The position numbers were made by a program, and so were the translations under genes. From Dehalococcoidia bacterium (GTDB lineage: Bacteria > Chloroflexota > Dehalococcoidia > Bin125): DNA of 64,000 bases. Positions within the stretch are counted from its first letter, which is position 1; each line of letters begins with the position of its first letter. Shown in pieces: positions 42,976-54,590 of the stretch. Below the pieces are notes generated by a model, which searched no databases, was not told where the DNA came from, and saw only the letters and a list, made by a program, of their open reading frames with translations. The DNA is taken from NCBI GenBank assembly GCA_022822855.1, contig JAJDYG010000033.1, positions 175,256 to 239,255 of the forward strand, given 5' to 3'.

Positions 42976-43397
42976 TCTCTCGGGAGCCGGTGTTCGTCGA
43001 CACCGTTCATCTGGTCGGCCTCTTGCTTGTCGATGATCAGTGGCATCGTGTGGCGATCGCAGCGGACGCAAACGTCGGAGAACGACGCAGATTCACCAGT
43101 CACGGCGTCTTCCACGAGTTTCTCGCCCACGTCTCGCGCTACGGAGAGCGCACGAGAGCCGAAGCTGTGGCGGCGGTTCGCAGTATGGGGCGAGACGAAT
43201 CCATCTCCATCGTCACGCATACGGAGGCTTTGGTGGGGGCAGCCCTCGATCTCTACGACGGCGAGTTCCGCTACACGCGCCTCAGCCTCCAGGATTGCGT
43301 TTCGATTCAAATCATGCGTGATTTCGGGATCAGCGAGATCTTGACCGCCGACCAGGAGTTCGCGCTGGCTGGCGTGACTCCGTTGCTTCGGCGGTAA
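42972..43397 (+). CDS. PIN-domain ribonuclease, VapC-like
   Basis: A 141-residue PIN protein. Candidate metal-binding acidic residues: Asp9 (FVDTVH), Glu near 48 (FHEFLAH), Asp at LSLQDCVSIQIM (about 107) and Asp in LTADQEF (about 126). The N-terminal FVDT is longer and less regular than in the VapC at 6467. Translationally coupled to the small gene upstream by ATGA. RNA target unknown. Confidence 0.85.
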   Translation: MISREPVFVDTVHLVGLLLVDDQWHRVAIAADANVGERRRFTSHGVFHEFLAHVSRYGERTRAEAVAAVRSMGRDESISIVTHTEALVGAALDLYDGEFRYTRLSLQDCVSIQIMRDFGISEILTADQEFALAGVTPLLRR

Positions 43398-43406
43398 GCC
43401 TGACTC

Positions 43407-44477
43407 TCACTGCAGCGCGCCCGACCCGCTGATTTCCCATTCCTCCTCAACGACTCCGCCTCGATGGGCGTGCAGCGTGCGGTGCAGCAGGACCGTGCTG
43501 TCGGAGTAATGCGGGATCATCTCGACTCGGTCGCCGATTTGGAGCGGCTCGCCTCCTTCGCGTGCGAAGTGGGTGTGTTCCGCGCTGAGTCCGACGCATT
43601 CCCAGCCTTCAGGATTGATCACCGAGGGCAGACCGGTGTGCCGGCCGGTCGACTTCCAGCCGGCATCTCCGGCGGCCCGCTCAGGGTTGGCGGCTGAGAC
43701 GACCTGGCAGACGACGCTGAGAGCCCGTCGGTGGCCGCCGACGCCCATGAGTTCATAGGTCAGATCCATCAGCGCGGCGCCGCCGGCCTGCAGCTCATTG
43801 AGCACGCCTTGCTGGAGGACGTATCGATAGTTGCCGCTGCCGCCGCCCGAGAGCACGCCGATCTCGTGGCCGTCTGCCCGGCATAGCTCGTTGGCCTCGT
43901 TGAGAATCGAGGCGGAAGCCGCGGTCTCGCGCTCTTTCTCGTCATCGGGCAGTCCCATCACGTGGCCCTCGTAACCCATGAGGCCTCGGAGTCGGACGGC
44001 GGGGAGGTCCGAGATGAGCGCGCAGAGAGCCGGCGCTTGTTCGGGGTCAACTCCGCAGCGGTGCAGGTTGACGTCGATGTCGACCAGCAGGTCGATAGTG
44101 ACTCCGGCCGAGTCGGCGGCGGCGGAGATTTCGCGGATGTTGGCCGGGTCGTCGACGGCGACGCAGAGAGTGGCCAGTTTTGCCACTTCGACCAGACGGG
44201 AGACCTTTTGCTCGCCGACGACTTCGTTGGCGATCAGGATGTCGGCGACGCCGCCCTGCGCCATCGCCAGGGCTTCCGAGGACTTGGCGCAGGTCACGCC
44301 GACCGCGCCTGCTTCGAGCAGTCGCAGCGCCATCGCCGGGGCTTTACAGGCCTTGACGTGCGGTCGCCAGGCGATGCCGGCGTCGGCGCATCGTTGCGCC
44401 ATCAGGCGTGCATTGTGTTCGAGCGCGTCCAGATCCACAAGCAGCGCGGGCGTGTCCAACTCCCAGATGTGGGTCAT
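43407..44477 (-). CDS. D-threonine aldolase/DSD1-like PLP enzyme
   Basis: A 356-residue fold-type III (alanine-racemase-like) enzyme acting on D-hydroxy-amino acids. TPALLVDLDALEHNARLM start, PLP Lys in RPHVKACKAPAMA, and GGSGNYRYVLQ / MDLTYELMGVGG in the barrel. Near the C terminus, where the family usually has an HCD or HAC metal pair, the chain reads IPHYSDSTVLLH, so the second metal ligand is altered. ATG at 44477 (GGGAG upstream) is preferred over a start 23 codons earlier. Reaction uncertain. Confidence 0.85.
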   Translation of the reverse strand: MTHIWELDTPALLVDLDALEHNARLMAQRCADAGIAWRPHVKACKAPAMALRLLEAGAVGVTCAKSSEALAMAQGGVADILIANEVVGEQKVSRLVEVAKLATLCVAVDDPANIREISAAADSAGVTIDLLVDIDVNLHRCGVDPEQAPALCALISDLPAVRLRGLMGYEGHVMGLPDDEKERETAASASILNEANELCRADGHEIGVLSGGGSGNYRYVLQQGVLNELQAGGAALMDLTYELMGVGGHRRALSVVCQVVSAANPERAAGDAGWKSTGRHTGLPSVINPEGWECVGLSAEHTHFAREGGEPLQIGDRVEMIPHYSDSTVLLHRTLHAHRGGVVEEEWEISGSGALQ

Positions 44478-44526
44478 AGCATGCTCCCTAATGACGACAG
44501 TGGAATCGTAACGAAACGCCGCCTCC

Positions 44527-45282
44527 ATGCCATTCGCCGAGATCAACGGACTGCAACTCTTCTATCACGAGCAAGGACCGGACGATCCCGACGCGCCGAC
44601 GATCGTCTTTGTCCACGGGACGCAGGGCAATGCGTCGCTCTGGGCCGACCTGATCGATGCGCTCTCCGATCGCTTTCGCTGCGCGGCCCTGAATCATCGC
44701 GGACGGCCGCCGTCCGAGTCGCCGGACGATCCGTCGCTGTACAGCATCGAACAGTTCGCTGACGACCAGGCCGCCTTCATCGAACAGCGCGGCTACCATA
44801 ACGTCACGATGATGGGCTGGTCCCTGGGCGTCCGCACGACGCTGGCCTACCTGGACCGTCATGGTTCCGACCGGGTTGGTCAAGCCATTCTCGTCGCCGG
44901 ACCGCCGTCGCCGAACTTTGGCGGTCAGCCTCTGACACCGCCCAATCAGGACGCTCCGCCTCGCGAGGTCTGGGGTCAGCAGTTTCGTCCCTCGACCGAG
45001 GCCTGCTGGGAAGGCTCCCAGCATTCTCGGGCGACGTGCGACCTGGAAGCAACGCTCGCGGCTATTGACATCCCGGTGGCGCTGTTCCCCGGGCGGCACG
45101 ACCCAATCTGTCCGCACCCGGCGGCCGAGTTTATGGCCCGGGAAATCCCCGACGCGACGCTGGTGACGTTCGAGGAATCCGGGCACGCTCCGCTGATCAC
45201 GGAGTCGGAGCGGTTCATCGAGGAGACGGTCGGATTCATCGAGCGTTGCGAGGCGGGGCGAAGGGCGGTAGGTGGGGACTAG
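44527..45282 (+). CDS. Alpha/beta-hydrolase
   Basis: A 251-residue hydrolase. Oxyanion HGTQGN follows the first strand, the nucleophile elbow is GWSLG (Ser about 98), the acid is in PGRHDPICP, and the His is in EESGHAPLIT. Substrate class is open: esterase, lactonase or C-C hydrolase. Divergent from the PLP enzyme. The 217-base gap after it, before KatG, shows no gene. Confidence 0.9.
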   Translation: MPFAEINGLQLFYHEQGPDDPDAPTIVFVHGTQGNASLWADLIDALSDRFRCAALNHRGRPPSESPDDPSLYSIEQFADDQAAFIEQRGYHNVTMMGWSLGVRTTLAYLDRHGSDRVGQAILVAGPPSPNFGGQPLTPPNQDAPPREVWGQQFRPSTEACWEGSQHSRATCDLEATLAAIDIPVALFPGRHDPICPHPAAEFMAREIPDATLVTFEESGHAPLITESERFIEETVGFIERCEAGRRAVGGD

Positions 45283-45397
45283 TGTCGCACTGAACATCGC
45301 GCCGGCTGCACCGTCGAATCGCAGTCCGAGCAGCGGTCTGCTGCGGGAGCAAGACGACTGACCCGAACTGGCGCGATGATACGCTGAACTACCGTGA

Positions 45398-47629
<2,232 letters not shown>

Positions 47630-47633
47630 TCGC

Positions 47634-48506
47634 TCAGTCCACGACCAGCGGCAGCGACTCGTCGGCGGCGTACTCCGACATCGACGCGTCGTAGACGGCG
47701 ACGTTGTCGTAGCCGAGCAGGCTCAGAACGAGGGCGTCGTTGGAGGCCGCGATGCCGCCTCCGCAGTAGGTCACGACCCGCTGCGACTTGTCCGGTGCGA
47801 CGCTGGCGAACATTTCGGCGAGCTCGCCGGACGGTCGGTAGAGGCCGGTGTCGGGATCGATCAACTCCATCGCCGGCACGTTGCTCGAGCCCGGGATGTG
47901 GCCGGCTCGGCCGTAGGTTCGGCCTTCGTCCGCGCCCGAGTGCTGGTCTCGTCCCAGCGCATTGATCAGGCAGCTCCCGCCCGACTCGACGAACGCCTTG
48001 ACCTCATCGAGGTCGGCGAAGCGGTCGAGGTCGGCGCTGGCAGTGAAGGTCGTCGGTGCGTAGCTCGCTTCGTCGGTCGAAACGGCGCGGTTTTCATCGC
48101 TCCAGCGTCGCCAGCCGCCGTCGAGCACGGCCGCGTTCTTGCAACCCATCGACTGGAACATCCACCACAGTCGCGCCGCCCACATCGAGCCGAGGCGGTC
48201 GTAGAGGATCAGCTTGGACGTGTCCGAGATGCCGTGCCGACCGGCAGCCTCGGCGAAAGCGTCGGCCGACGGCATCATGAAGCGCAGGCGCTGGCTGTTG
48301 TCGGAGAAGTCAGCCTGCAGATCGAGATACCCCGCGCCGGGAATGTGTCCCGACTCGTACTCGGCCCGACCGGACTCGACCCGGTAGCCGCCGCCGTCCC
48401 GGGGACGCAGGAAGACCGTCGACTCGAAGACGCGAACGTCGTCATCCTCAAGGTGTTCCGCCAACCAATCCGTCGAGACCAGGTACTCCGGATGCGCGAA
48501 TGTCAT
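47634..48506 (-). CDS. Thiosulfate/3-mercaptopyruvate sulfurtransferase (two-domain rhodanese)
   Basis: A 290-residue enzyme moving sulfane sulfur to cyanide or a thiol. The C-terminal domain has the active-site Cys in VVTYCGGGIAASND; the N-terminal, inactive domain has GHIPGAGYLDLQ and DRLGSMWAARLWW. The CGGGIAA loop is closer to thiosulfate/rhodanese than to typical mercaptopyruvate types (CGSGVTA), so donor preference is unsettled. Cytoplasmic, no signal peptide. Confidence 0.93.
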   Translation of the reverse strand: MTFAHPEYLVSTDWLAEHLEDDDVRVFESTVFLRPRDGGGYRVESGRAEYESGHIPGAGYLDLQADFSDNSQRLRFMMPSADAFAEAAGRHGISDTSKLILYDRLGSMWAARLWWMFQSMGCKNAAVLDGGWRRWSDENRAVSTDEASYAPTTFTASADLDRFADLDEVKAFVESGGSCLINALGRDQHSGADEGRTYGRAGHIPGSSNVPAMELIDPDTGLYRPSGELAEMFASVAPDKSQRVVTYCGGGIAASNDALVLSLLGYDNVAVYDASMSEYAADESLPLVVD

Positions 48507-48621
48507 GCTCTGCTCCTGTTGCTGTGATGCTCATGCTGACGCTGATGATTGGAGATTAGGCTAGCCACCTCCCGCGATAGACTGCCCCAGTACGTCCAGC
48601 ACAGACCGAGAAGTCCTGCCC

Positions 48622-49578
48622 GTGCCCTACCTCAACACCTTCGCTCCCACCGCCGACGCCGTTGATCTGACCGGGACCGACGAGTTCGCCTCCCTCTGCG
48701 AATCGGCAGCCGACCTCGGCATCTCGCACTCCAACCAGGTTCGCTACGTCTCTCGCAACAAGGTGATTAATCACCTCCGGCTGCATCTGCTCGAGTGGGG
48801 CGACCCGGCCCATCCGACGATCGTCCTGTTGCATGGCGGCAATCAGTCGGCCCATAGCTGGGATCTGGTGGCGCTGCATCTGGCCGATCGATTCCACATC
48901 ATCGCGCCGGATCAGCGCGGCCACGGCGACTCGGAATGGGCCCGCGACGCCGACTACGGTCCCGACCAGATGGCCTCGGACGCGCTGCAGTTGATCCACG
49001 AGGACGGCATCGAGCATCCGATTGTGATGGGACACTCGATGGGCGGCATGGTTACCATGCGCCTGACGGCGCGCGAGCCGTCGCTGCCGCGTGCTGTCGT
49101 CCTGGTCGATGTCGGGCCTGAGGTCTCCCAACGCGGTGCCCAGGCGATTCGCAACTTCGTCGTCCGCAATGTGGAGTTCGACCATCTCGACGAGTTCATC
49201 GACCGTGTCGCCGCCTACGATCCGTTCCGCTCGCGAGAGCACATGGAGCGCACCGCCCGCTACAACCTCGTCCACCGATCCGACGGCAAGTACGTCTCCA
49301 AGTCCGACCGCATCCTGCACGACCCCGGCTTCCGCCGGCCCGCCGCCGACCGCCGCGATGTCGCCGACGGCTTCCACCAGTTCGATGGCCCGACCCTGTT
49401 GGTGCGAGGCGAGTCCAGCAACATCCTCGAGGCGGACGCCGCCGCGCGGTTTGTCGAGGACTTGCCCAACGCACAGCTCGTCGAAGTGCCGGATTGTGGG
49501 CACAACGTTCACTCGCAGAACACGCCCGGCTTCATCGACGCGGTCTCCGGATTCCTGGCGTCGGCGGCGCAGGACTGA
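48622..49578 (+). CDS. Alpha/beta-hydrolase
   Basis: A 318-residue hydrolase starting at GTG 48622. Key motifs: LLHGGNQSAHSWD oxyanion loop, DQRGHGDSEW, nucleophile elbow GHSMGG (Ser about 141), acid in the VRGESSNIL region and His in PDCGHNVHSQN. The N-terminal 55 residues are longer than the fold needs. Followed closely by a hypothetical gene and DinB on the same strand. Confidence 0.9.
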   Translation: MPYLNTFAPTADAVDLTGTDEFASLCESAADLGISHSNQVRYVSRNKVINHLRLHLLEWGDPAHPTIVLLHGGNQSAHSWDLVALHLADRFHIIAPDQRGHGDSEWARDADYGPDQMASDALQLIHEDGIEHPIVMGHSMGGMVTMRLTAREPSLPRAVVLVDVGPEVSQRGAQAIRNFVVRNVEFDHLDEFIDRVAAYDPFRSREHMERTARYNLVHRSDGKYVSKSDRILHDPGFRRPAADRRDVADGFHQFDGPTLLVRGESSNILEADAAARFVEDLPNAQLVEVPDCGHNVHSQNTPGFIDAVSGFLASAAQD

Positions 49579-49596
49579 CAGGCGTAACATCGAGTC

Positions 49597-50151
49597 ATGG
49601 CCGAACAATACGTCGCCCGAGACAAGAACACGGGATTCGAAGTCTCCGTCACCGGCGAGTTCCCCGAGCATCCCGACGACCGCATGCGCATCGCCCGCAC
49701 GACCACGCTCTTCACGCGTCTGATGTCAACGTTGCTTCAGCGCGACGAGGCCCAGCGACGCGTCGGGTTCCGCGCGATCGAGACTCAACTCGAACTGGCT
49801 GACGCCCTGATCCGACAGGATCACGAGGAGGTCCAGCGACTTGTACGCGAGACGCTGACCTCGATGGGCGTGAGCGAGGACCAACTGCGTGAGTTGGCCC
49901 AGCGCCTCGCCGAGGCCGGTGGTCTCGACCCGAGAGTTGCCCAGGAGCTGTCGCGGGCGTTCGGATTCGAGGCCGATGCGCTTGAAGTCGAAGCCGAACC
50001 GACAGACGAGACCGACGATCAGAACCCGGCGCTCGATCCGAAGATCATGCAGCAGTTGGAAGATCTGCTCGCCAACTCCGAGCCGCCAGACTCGGAGACC
50101 GAACCGCAAGACGACGACTCAGAAGAATCGCCGAAAGGACCGGCAACATGA
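49597..50151 (+). CDS. Hypothetical protein with acidic C terminus
   Basis: A 184-residue protein of unknown function. Residues about 30-135 are helical and charged, with RDEAQRRVGFRAIETQLELAD and a run of Leu-rich helices; residues 135-184 are very acidic (Glu, Asp, Pro, Thr). No membrane segment. Its stop overlaps the DinB start (ATGA) by four bases, so they are coupled. A weak ribosome site precedes the ATG. Confidence 0.7.
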   Translation: MAEQYVARDKNTGFEVSVTGEFPEHPDDRMRIARTTTLFTRLMSTLLQRDEAQRRVGFRAIETQLELADALIRQDHEEVQRLVRETLTSMGVSEDQLRELAQRLAEAGGLDPRVAQELSRAFGFEADALEVEAEPTDETDDQNPALDPKIMQQLEDLLANSEPPDSETEPQDDDSEESPKGPAT

Positions 50152-50684
50152 GCACCTCAGCCGTTGGCTACATCAAGGACATGCTGAGCTTCATCCACGG
50201 CGGCTTCCGCGACGCCCGCACCGGACAGACGGCCGAGCAGCTTCACTTCGTCCCCGACGGAGAATCGCACTCGGTCGCCTGGGTGCTGTGGCACGCGGCG
50301 CGCGTTGAAGATCTGCTGGTTCAGGGCGCCTGGCAGGGCAAGCAGGAGATCTGGCGCGAGGGCAACTGGGCCGAGAAGACCGGACTGCCCGAGCGCGGCT
50401 TCGGCACCGGCCAGTCGACCGAGGAAGCTTCCTCAGTCGCGATCGGCGACATGGATGCGTTCTGGGCCTATCAGGACGCGGTTAACGAATCGACCCACGC
50501 CTTCCTCGACTCGCTCAGCGACGACGACCTGTCGCGTGAAGTGAAGCTCGGCGAGGCCACCGAGACGCTTGGCCAGTCAATCACCCTGCACCTCTGCACC
50601 CACCTCAACGGGCACCGCGGCGAGATCAACCTGATCCGCGGCATGCACGGACTCGATCCGGTGCGGCCAAACATGGGCGGCTGA
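50148..50684 (+). CDS. DinB-like four-helix protein
   Basis: A 178-residue DinB-type protein. Likely metal His residues: WVLWHAARVEDLL (about 49) and a C-terminal LHLCTHLNGHRGEINL (about 150-162). Different from the DinB at 34450. It follows an acidic hypothetical gene by overlap and precedes the epimerase. Confidence 0.85.
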   Translation: MSTSAVGYIKDMLSFIHGGFRDARTGQTAEQLHFVPDGESHSVAWVLWHAARVEDLLVQGAWQGKQEIWREGNWAEKTGLPERGFGTGQSTEEASSVAIGDMDAFWAYQDAVNESTHAFLDSLSDDDLSREVKLGEATETLGQSITLHLCTHLNGHRGEINLIRGMHGLDPVRPNMGG

Positions 50685-50728
50685 GGGGCAACCCAGGCCG
50701 CTCGCTCAGGGACGACGGGAGTCAGATC

Positions 50729-51610
50729 ATGCACGTAGTCATCACCGGCGCGAGCGGTCTGGTCGGCGGCGCGCTCGTCAAGGAACTGCGCAGCCGAGGT
50801 GTCGGCGTGACCGCCGTCTCTCGCAATCCCCGCGCCCACACTGCGCTCTCGGGAGTCAACTGGACAAACTGGGACGGTCTGGCCGACGCCGTCTCGGGCG
50901 CGGCCGGCGTGGTGCACCTCGCCGGCGAGGGCATCGTCGACCAACGCTGGAACAGCTCCCGTAAGGCGGCGCTGCGCGACAGTCGAATCGAGACGACGCG
51001 CCAGGTCGTCGAAGCGATCCAGGCGTCGGGCGAGAAGCCGGCGGTGCTGATCAGCGCCTCGGCCATTGGCTACTACGGCAATCAGGTCGAGCGGGAATCG
51101 ACCGAGGCCGCCTCGCCCGGCGACGATTTTCTCGCGCAGCTCTGCGTCGACTGGGAGGCGGAATCTCAGGGCGCCGGAATCAGAACGGTCAACGCGCGGT
51201 TTGGCATCGTGTTGGCCAACGAGGGCGGCGCGCTGCCGCGCTTGCTCTTCCCGTTCCGGCTCGGCCTCGGCGGACCGATCGGACTCGGACGCGCCTGGTG
51301 GAGTTGGATCCATCTCGACGACGCCGTCGGTGCGATCCTCCACGCGCTGGAACAGAACCACGTCGAAGGGGCGATGAACCTGACGGCCCCCAATCCGGTC
51401 CGCAACAGCCAGTTCTCCAGCGCGCTCGGCAGCGCCCTTGGTCGTCCGGCGCTTATGCCGGTGCCGCCGTTGGCGCTCAAGCTGATGCTCGGCGAGGGCG
51501 CGAGCGTGCTGCTCGCGTCCCAGCGCATCCTGCCCACGCGGACGCTCGATCTGGGCTACCGGTTCAAGTTCTCGGACATCGATTCCGCGCTCCAGGATCT
51601 GGTCGCCTGA
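50729..51610 (+). CDS. TIGR01777 family NAD-dependent epimerase-like protein
   Basis: A 293-residue extended SDR of the YfcH/SDR39U1 type. Cofactor motif TGASGLVGGALVKEL at the start, AGVVHLAGEGIVDQRW, SASAIGYYGNQ with a Tyr-based catalytic site, and the C-terminal LGYRFKFSDIDSALQDL segment are all family signatures. Natural substrate of this family is unknown. Runs into the AICAR transformylase gene five bases later. Confidence 0.92.
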   Translation: MHVVITGASGLVGGALVKELRSRGVGVTAVSRNPRAHTALSGVNWTNWDGLADAVSGAAGVVHLAGEGIVDQRWNSSRKAALRDSRIETTRQVVEAIQASGEKPAVLISASAIGYYGNQVERESTEAASPGDDFLAQLCVDWEAESQGAGIRTVNARFGIVLANEGGALPRLLFPFRLGLGGPIGLGRAWWSWIHLDDAVGAILHALEQNHVEGAMNLTAPNPVRNSQFSSALGSALGRPALMPVPPLALKLMLGEGASVLLASQRILPTRTLDLGYRFKFSDIDSALQDLVA

Positions 51611-51615
51611 CGACA

Positions 51616-52785
51616 ATGGCCGACTTGCTCCAGCTCCGCTACGGCATCAATCCTCACCAGTCGCTGGCGACGGCGTCGGCCATCGGCGAGTGGCCCTTCG
51701 AGGTGCTCAACGGACAGCCGGGCTACATCAACCTGCTCGACGCCATGAGCTCATGGAGTCTGGTCCGGGAACTCGGGGACGCGCTGGACCAACCGGCCGC
51801 CGCCTCTTTCAAGCACGTCTCGCCCGCCGGAGCGGCGATCGGACTACCGATCCCCGAGCGCCTCGCCCGTGCTTACGAGGTCGAGAACCTGGAACTCTCG
51901 CCGGTCGCATCCGCCTACGTCAGAGCGCGCGGCGGCGATCTGGTCAGCGCCTACGGCGACTTCGCCGCCGTTTCCGACGTGGTCGACGAGTCGCTCGCCA
52001 GATTCCTGCGACGCGAGGTTTCAGACGGCATCATCGCGCCCGGCTACGTGCCTGAAGCACTGGAAATCCTGCGCAAGAAGAAGGGCGGCCGCTACCTGAT
52101 TCTGCAGGCCAATCCCGAGGCGCCGATGCCGGAAGTCGAATCACGCGACCACTTCGGCGTTCGGCTGGAACAACCGCTCGATCACAAGCTGATCGACGAC
52201 GCCATCTTCAGCAATCCCGTCACGAAGCTGACGGACTTCCCTGACGAAGTCCGCCGCGACCTGCTCGTTGCCACGATCGCCCTGAGATACACCCAGTCGA
52301 ACTCCGTTTGCGTCGCCGCCGACGGTCAGGTGATCGGTCTGGGTGCCGGCCAACAGTCGCGGATTCACTGCTCGCGCCTCGCCTGCGGCAAAGCCGACCG
52401 CTGGATGCTGCAGCAACACGATCAGGTACTCGGGCTTGAGTTCGACTCATCGCTCAAACGCCCCGACCGCTTCGCCGCACGAGAGCAGTACATCGCCTGG
52501 AACGAGATCTCGCAGCCCGAGCGCGAGCGTCTGCAGTCTCAGGTAACCAACTGGCCGGGCCCGCTCTCCGACGATCAGCGCCGTGAATGGATTTCTCAGT
52601 TCCGCAACGTGCTCAGCCACGATGCCTTCATGCCGTTCCGCGACAACGTCGACCGCGCCCAGGCCTCAGCAGTGACTCACATCCTGCAGCCCGGCGGCTC
52701 AATCGCCGACGGCGACACGACCGACGCCTGCGATCAGTACGGCATCGTCATGGCCCTGACAGGACAACGGTTGTTCCGGCACTAA
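51616..52785 (+). CDS. Stand-alone AICAR transformylase (PurH C-terminal-type)
   Basis: A 389-residue enzyme for the penultimate step of purine synthesis, formylating AICAR with 10-formyl-tetrahydrofolate. It covers only the AICARFT part; the IMP cyclohydrolase half of bacterial PurH is missing. The Lys-His catalytic pair is in SFKHVSPAGAA, LRYGINPHQ binds substrate, and LRYTQSNSVCVAADGQVIGLGAGQQSR is the conserved core. The short length (PurH is about 510-530) matches known single-function versions. ATG at 51616. IMP cyclohydrolase must be elsewhere. Confidence 0.93.
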   Translation: MADLLQLRYGINPHQSLATASAIGEWPFEVLNGQPGYINLLDAMSSWSLVRELGDALDQPAAASFKHVSPAGAAIGLPIPERLARAYEVENLELSPVASAYVRARGGDLVSAYGDFAAVSDVVDESLARFLRREVSDGIIAPGYVPEALEILRKKKGGRYLILQANPEAPMPEVESRDHFGVRLEQPLDHKLIDDAIFSNPVTKLTDFPDEVRRDLLVATIALRYTQSNSVCVAADGQVIGLGAGQQSRIHCSRLACGKADRWMLQQHDQVLGLEFDSSLKRPDRFAAREQYIAWNEISQPERERLQSQVTNWPGPLSDDQRREWISQFRNVLSHDAFMPFRDNVDRAQASAVTHILQPGGSIADGDTTDACDQYGIVMALTGQRLFRH

Positions 52786-52804
52786 TCAGTTGTAACCTCA
52801 TTTC

Positions 52805-54451
52805 ATGTCCACCTTCACCGACTCTCCGATCGCCCTCTACGACACCCTGCTCCGCGACGGATCGCAGATGGAAGGCATTGCTTTCTCTCTGCAGGACAAG
52901 ATTACGGTGGCGCGGCGACTGGACTCGTTGGGCATGCACTACGTCGAGGGCGGCTTTCCCGGCTCGAACGAGAAGGACAAGGCGTTCTTCGAGCGGATGA
53001 AAGCGCAGCCGCTGGAGCGCGCCAAGCTCGTTGCTTTTGGCGGGACGCGCAAGCCCGGCTCCGACGTGGAGTCCGACTTCAACATCGTCGCCCTGCGCGA
53101 AGCCGAGACGCCGGTCGTCACGTTCGTCGGCAAAGCCATCGCGTCGCAGGTCAAGACGGTGCTCAACACCTCGCGTGAGGAGAACCTCTCGATGGTGCGC
53201 GAGTCCGTCGATTACATGGCCTCGATCGGCCGCGAAGTCCACTTCGACGCCGAGCACTTCTTCGACGGCTTCAAGCAGGATCCCGACTACACGCTCAACG
53301 TCGTCAGCACGGCCTGGCGATCCGGCGCGCAGTATCTGATTCTCTGCGACACCAACGGCGGAGCAATGACGGACGAAGTGATCACGGCAGTCAAGGCCGT
53401 CCGCGAGGTGCTGCCCGAGGCCAAGCTCGGCATCCACACCCACAACGACTGCGATCTGGCCGTCGCCAACTCGCTCGCCGCGGTTCAGGCCGGCGTCACC
53501 CAGGTCCAGGGCTGCCTCAATGGTTACGGCGAGCGCTGCGGTAACGCCAACCTCTCCTCGATCATCCCCAATCTCCAGCTCAAGATGGGACTTCGCGTGG
53601 TCGAGGACCACCAGCTGCAGGAGATCACGACCGCCTCGCGCTTCGTCGCCGAGCTGGCCAACCTGCCGCTCAACGGCTTGTCTCCCTACGTCGGCGCATC
53701 GGCCTTCGCTCACAAGGCGGGCTATCACGTCGCCGCCGTGGTCAAGGATCCGATGCACTACCAGCACATCGAGCCGGCCGAAGTTGGCAACGACCGCCGC
53801 GTGTTGGTCTCCGAGCTGTCGGGCCGCCGCAACATCCAGGTCAAGCTCGAAGAGCGTGGTCACGACTTGCCGCTCACTCCCCAGGAAACGACCGCCTTGC
53901 TCGGCCAGGTGAAGCAAATGGAGTCACGGGGCTTCCAGTACGAGGCCGCCGAGGCCTCCTTCGAGTTGTTGGCGCTTCGCTCCCGACCGGACTATCGGGC
54001 CCCGTTCGAGCTCGAAGATTTCCTGGTGATCGAGCGCCGTCGACCCGCTTCGGCCCGGGTTGCCAACGGCGGCGCAGACGAATCGTTGATGATGGCCGAA
54101 GCGACGACCAAGATCCGCGTCGACGACGAGCTCTTTCACACCACCGCCGACGGCAACGGCCCGGTCAACGCGCTCGATCGGGCGGCGCGCAAGGGTCTGG
54201 AGCAGGCCTACCCCGAGCTTGAGGCGGTGTCCCTGCTCGACTACAAGGTTCGGATCATCGACGCCGACTCCGGTACCGAAGCGCAGACCAGAGCGTTGAT
54301 CGAGTCCACCGACGGAAAGCGCACCTGGGCGACCGTCGGCGCCTCGCCCGACGTCATCGAAGCCTCATGGCTCGCTCTGGCCGACGCATACGAGTACTAT
54401 CTGCTGCATCGCGAACAGTGGCGCGACGAAGACCGGCACGCAACCGGCTAA
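52805..54451 (+). CDS. cimA: Citramalate synthase
   Basis: A 548-residue DRE-TIM enzyme condensing pyruvate and acetyl-CoA to (R)-citramalate, the threonine-independent entry to isoleucine. LYDTLLRDGSQMEGIAFS is the catalytic start, GGFPGSNEKD follows, the metal-binding HxH is in GIHTHNDCDLAVAN and GCLNGYGERCGNAN closes the barrel. The C-terminal part (about 410-530) is a LeuA-type regulatory domain, so feedback by isoleucine is likely. It follows the AICAR transformylase by 19 bases. Confidence 0.94.
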   Translation: MSTFTDSPIALYDTLLRDGSQMEGIAFSLQDKITVARRLDSLGMHYVEGGFPGSNEKDKAFFERMKAQPLERAKLVAFGGTRKPGSDVESDFNIVALREAETPVVTFVGKAIASQVKTVLNTSREENLSMVRESVDYMASIGREVHFDAEHFFDGFKQDPDYTLNVVSTAWRSGAQYLILCDTNGGAMTDEVITAVKAVREVLPEAKLGIHTHNDCDLAVANSLAAVQAGVTQVQGCLNGYGERCGNANLSSIIPNLQLKMGLRVVEDHQLQEITTASRFVAELANLPLNGLSPYVGASAFAHKAGYHVAAVVKDPMHYQHIEPAEVGNDRRVLVSELSGRRNIQVKLEERGHDLPLTPQETTALLGQVKQMESRGFQYEAAEASFELLALRSRPDYRAPFELEDFLVIERRRPASARVANGGADESLMMAEATTKIRVDDELFHTTADGNGPVNALDRAARKGLEQAYPELEAVSLLDYKVRIIDADSGTEAQTRALIESTDGKRTWATVGASPDVIEASWLALADAYEYYLLHREQWRDEDRHATG

Positions 54452-54590
54452 TCGGTCCGGCCCAGCCCGGTCATTGGCAATCGCAAGTGTGTAGCCGCTA
54501 ACATACGGACTGGACATCGTGGGCCGCTGCTGAGCGGGACTGTGCTGTGGATGCCGGTGAGCGGGCGTGGCCCAAGGGAGTAGTGGGGCG

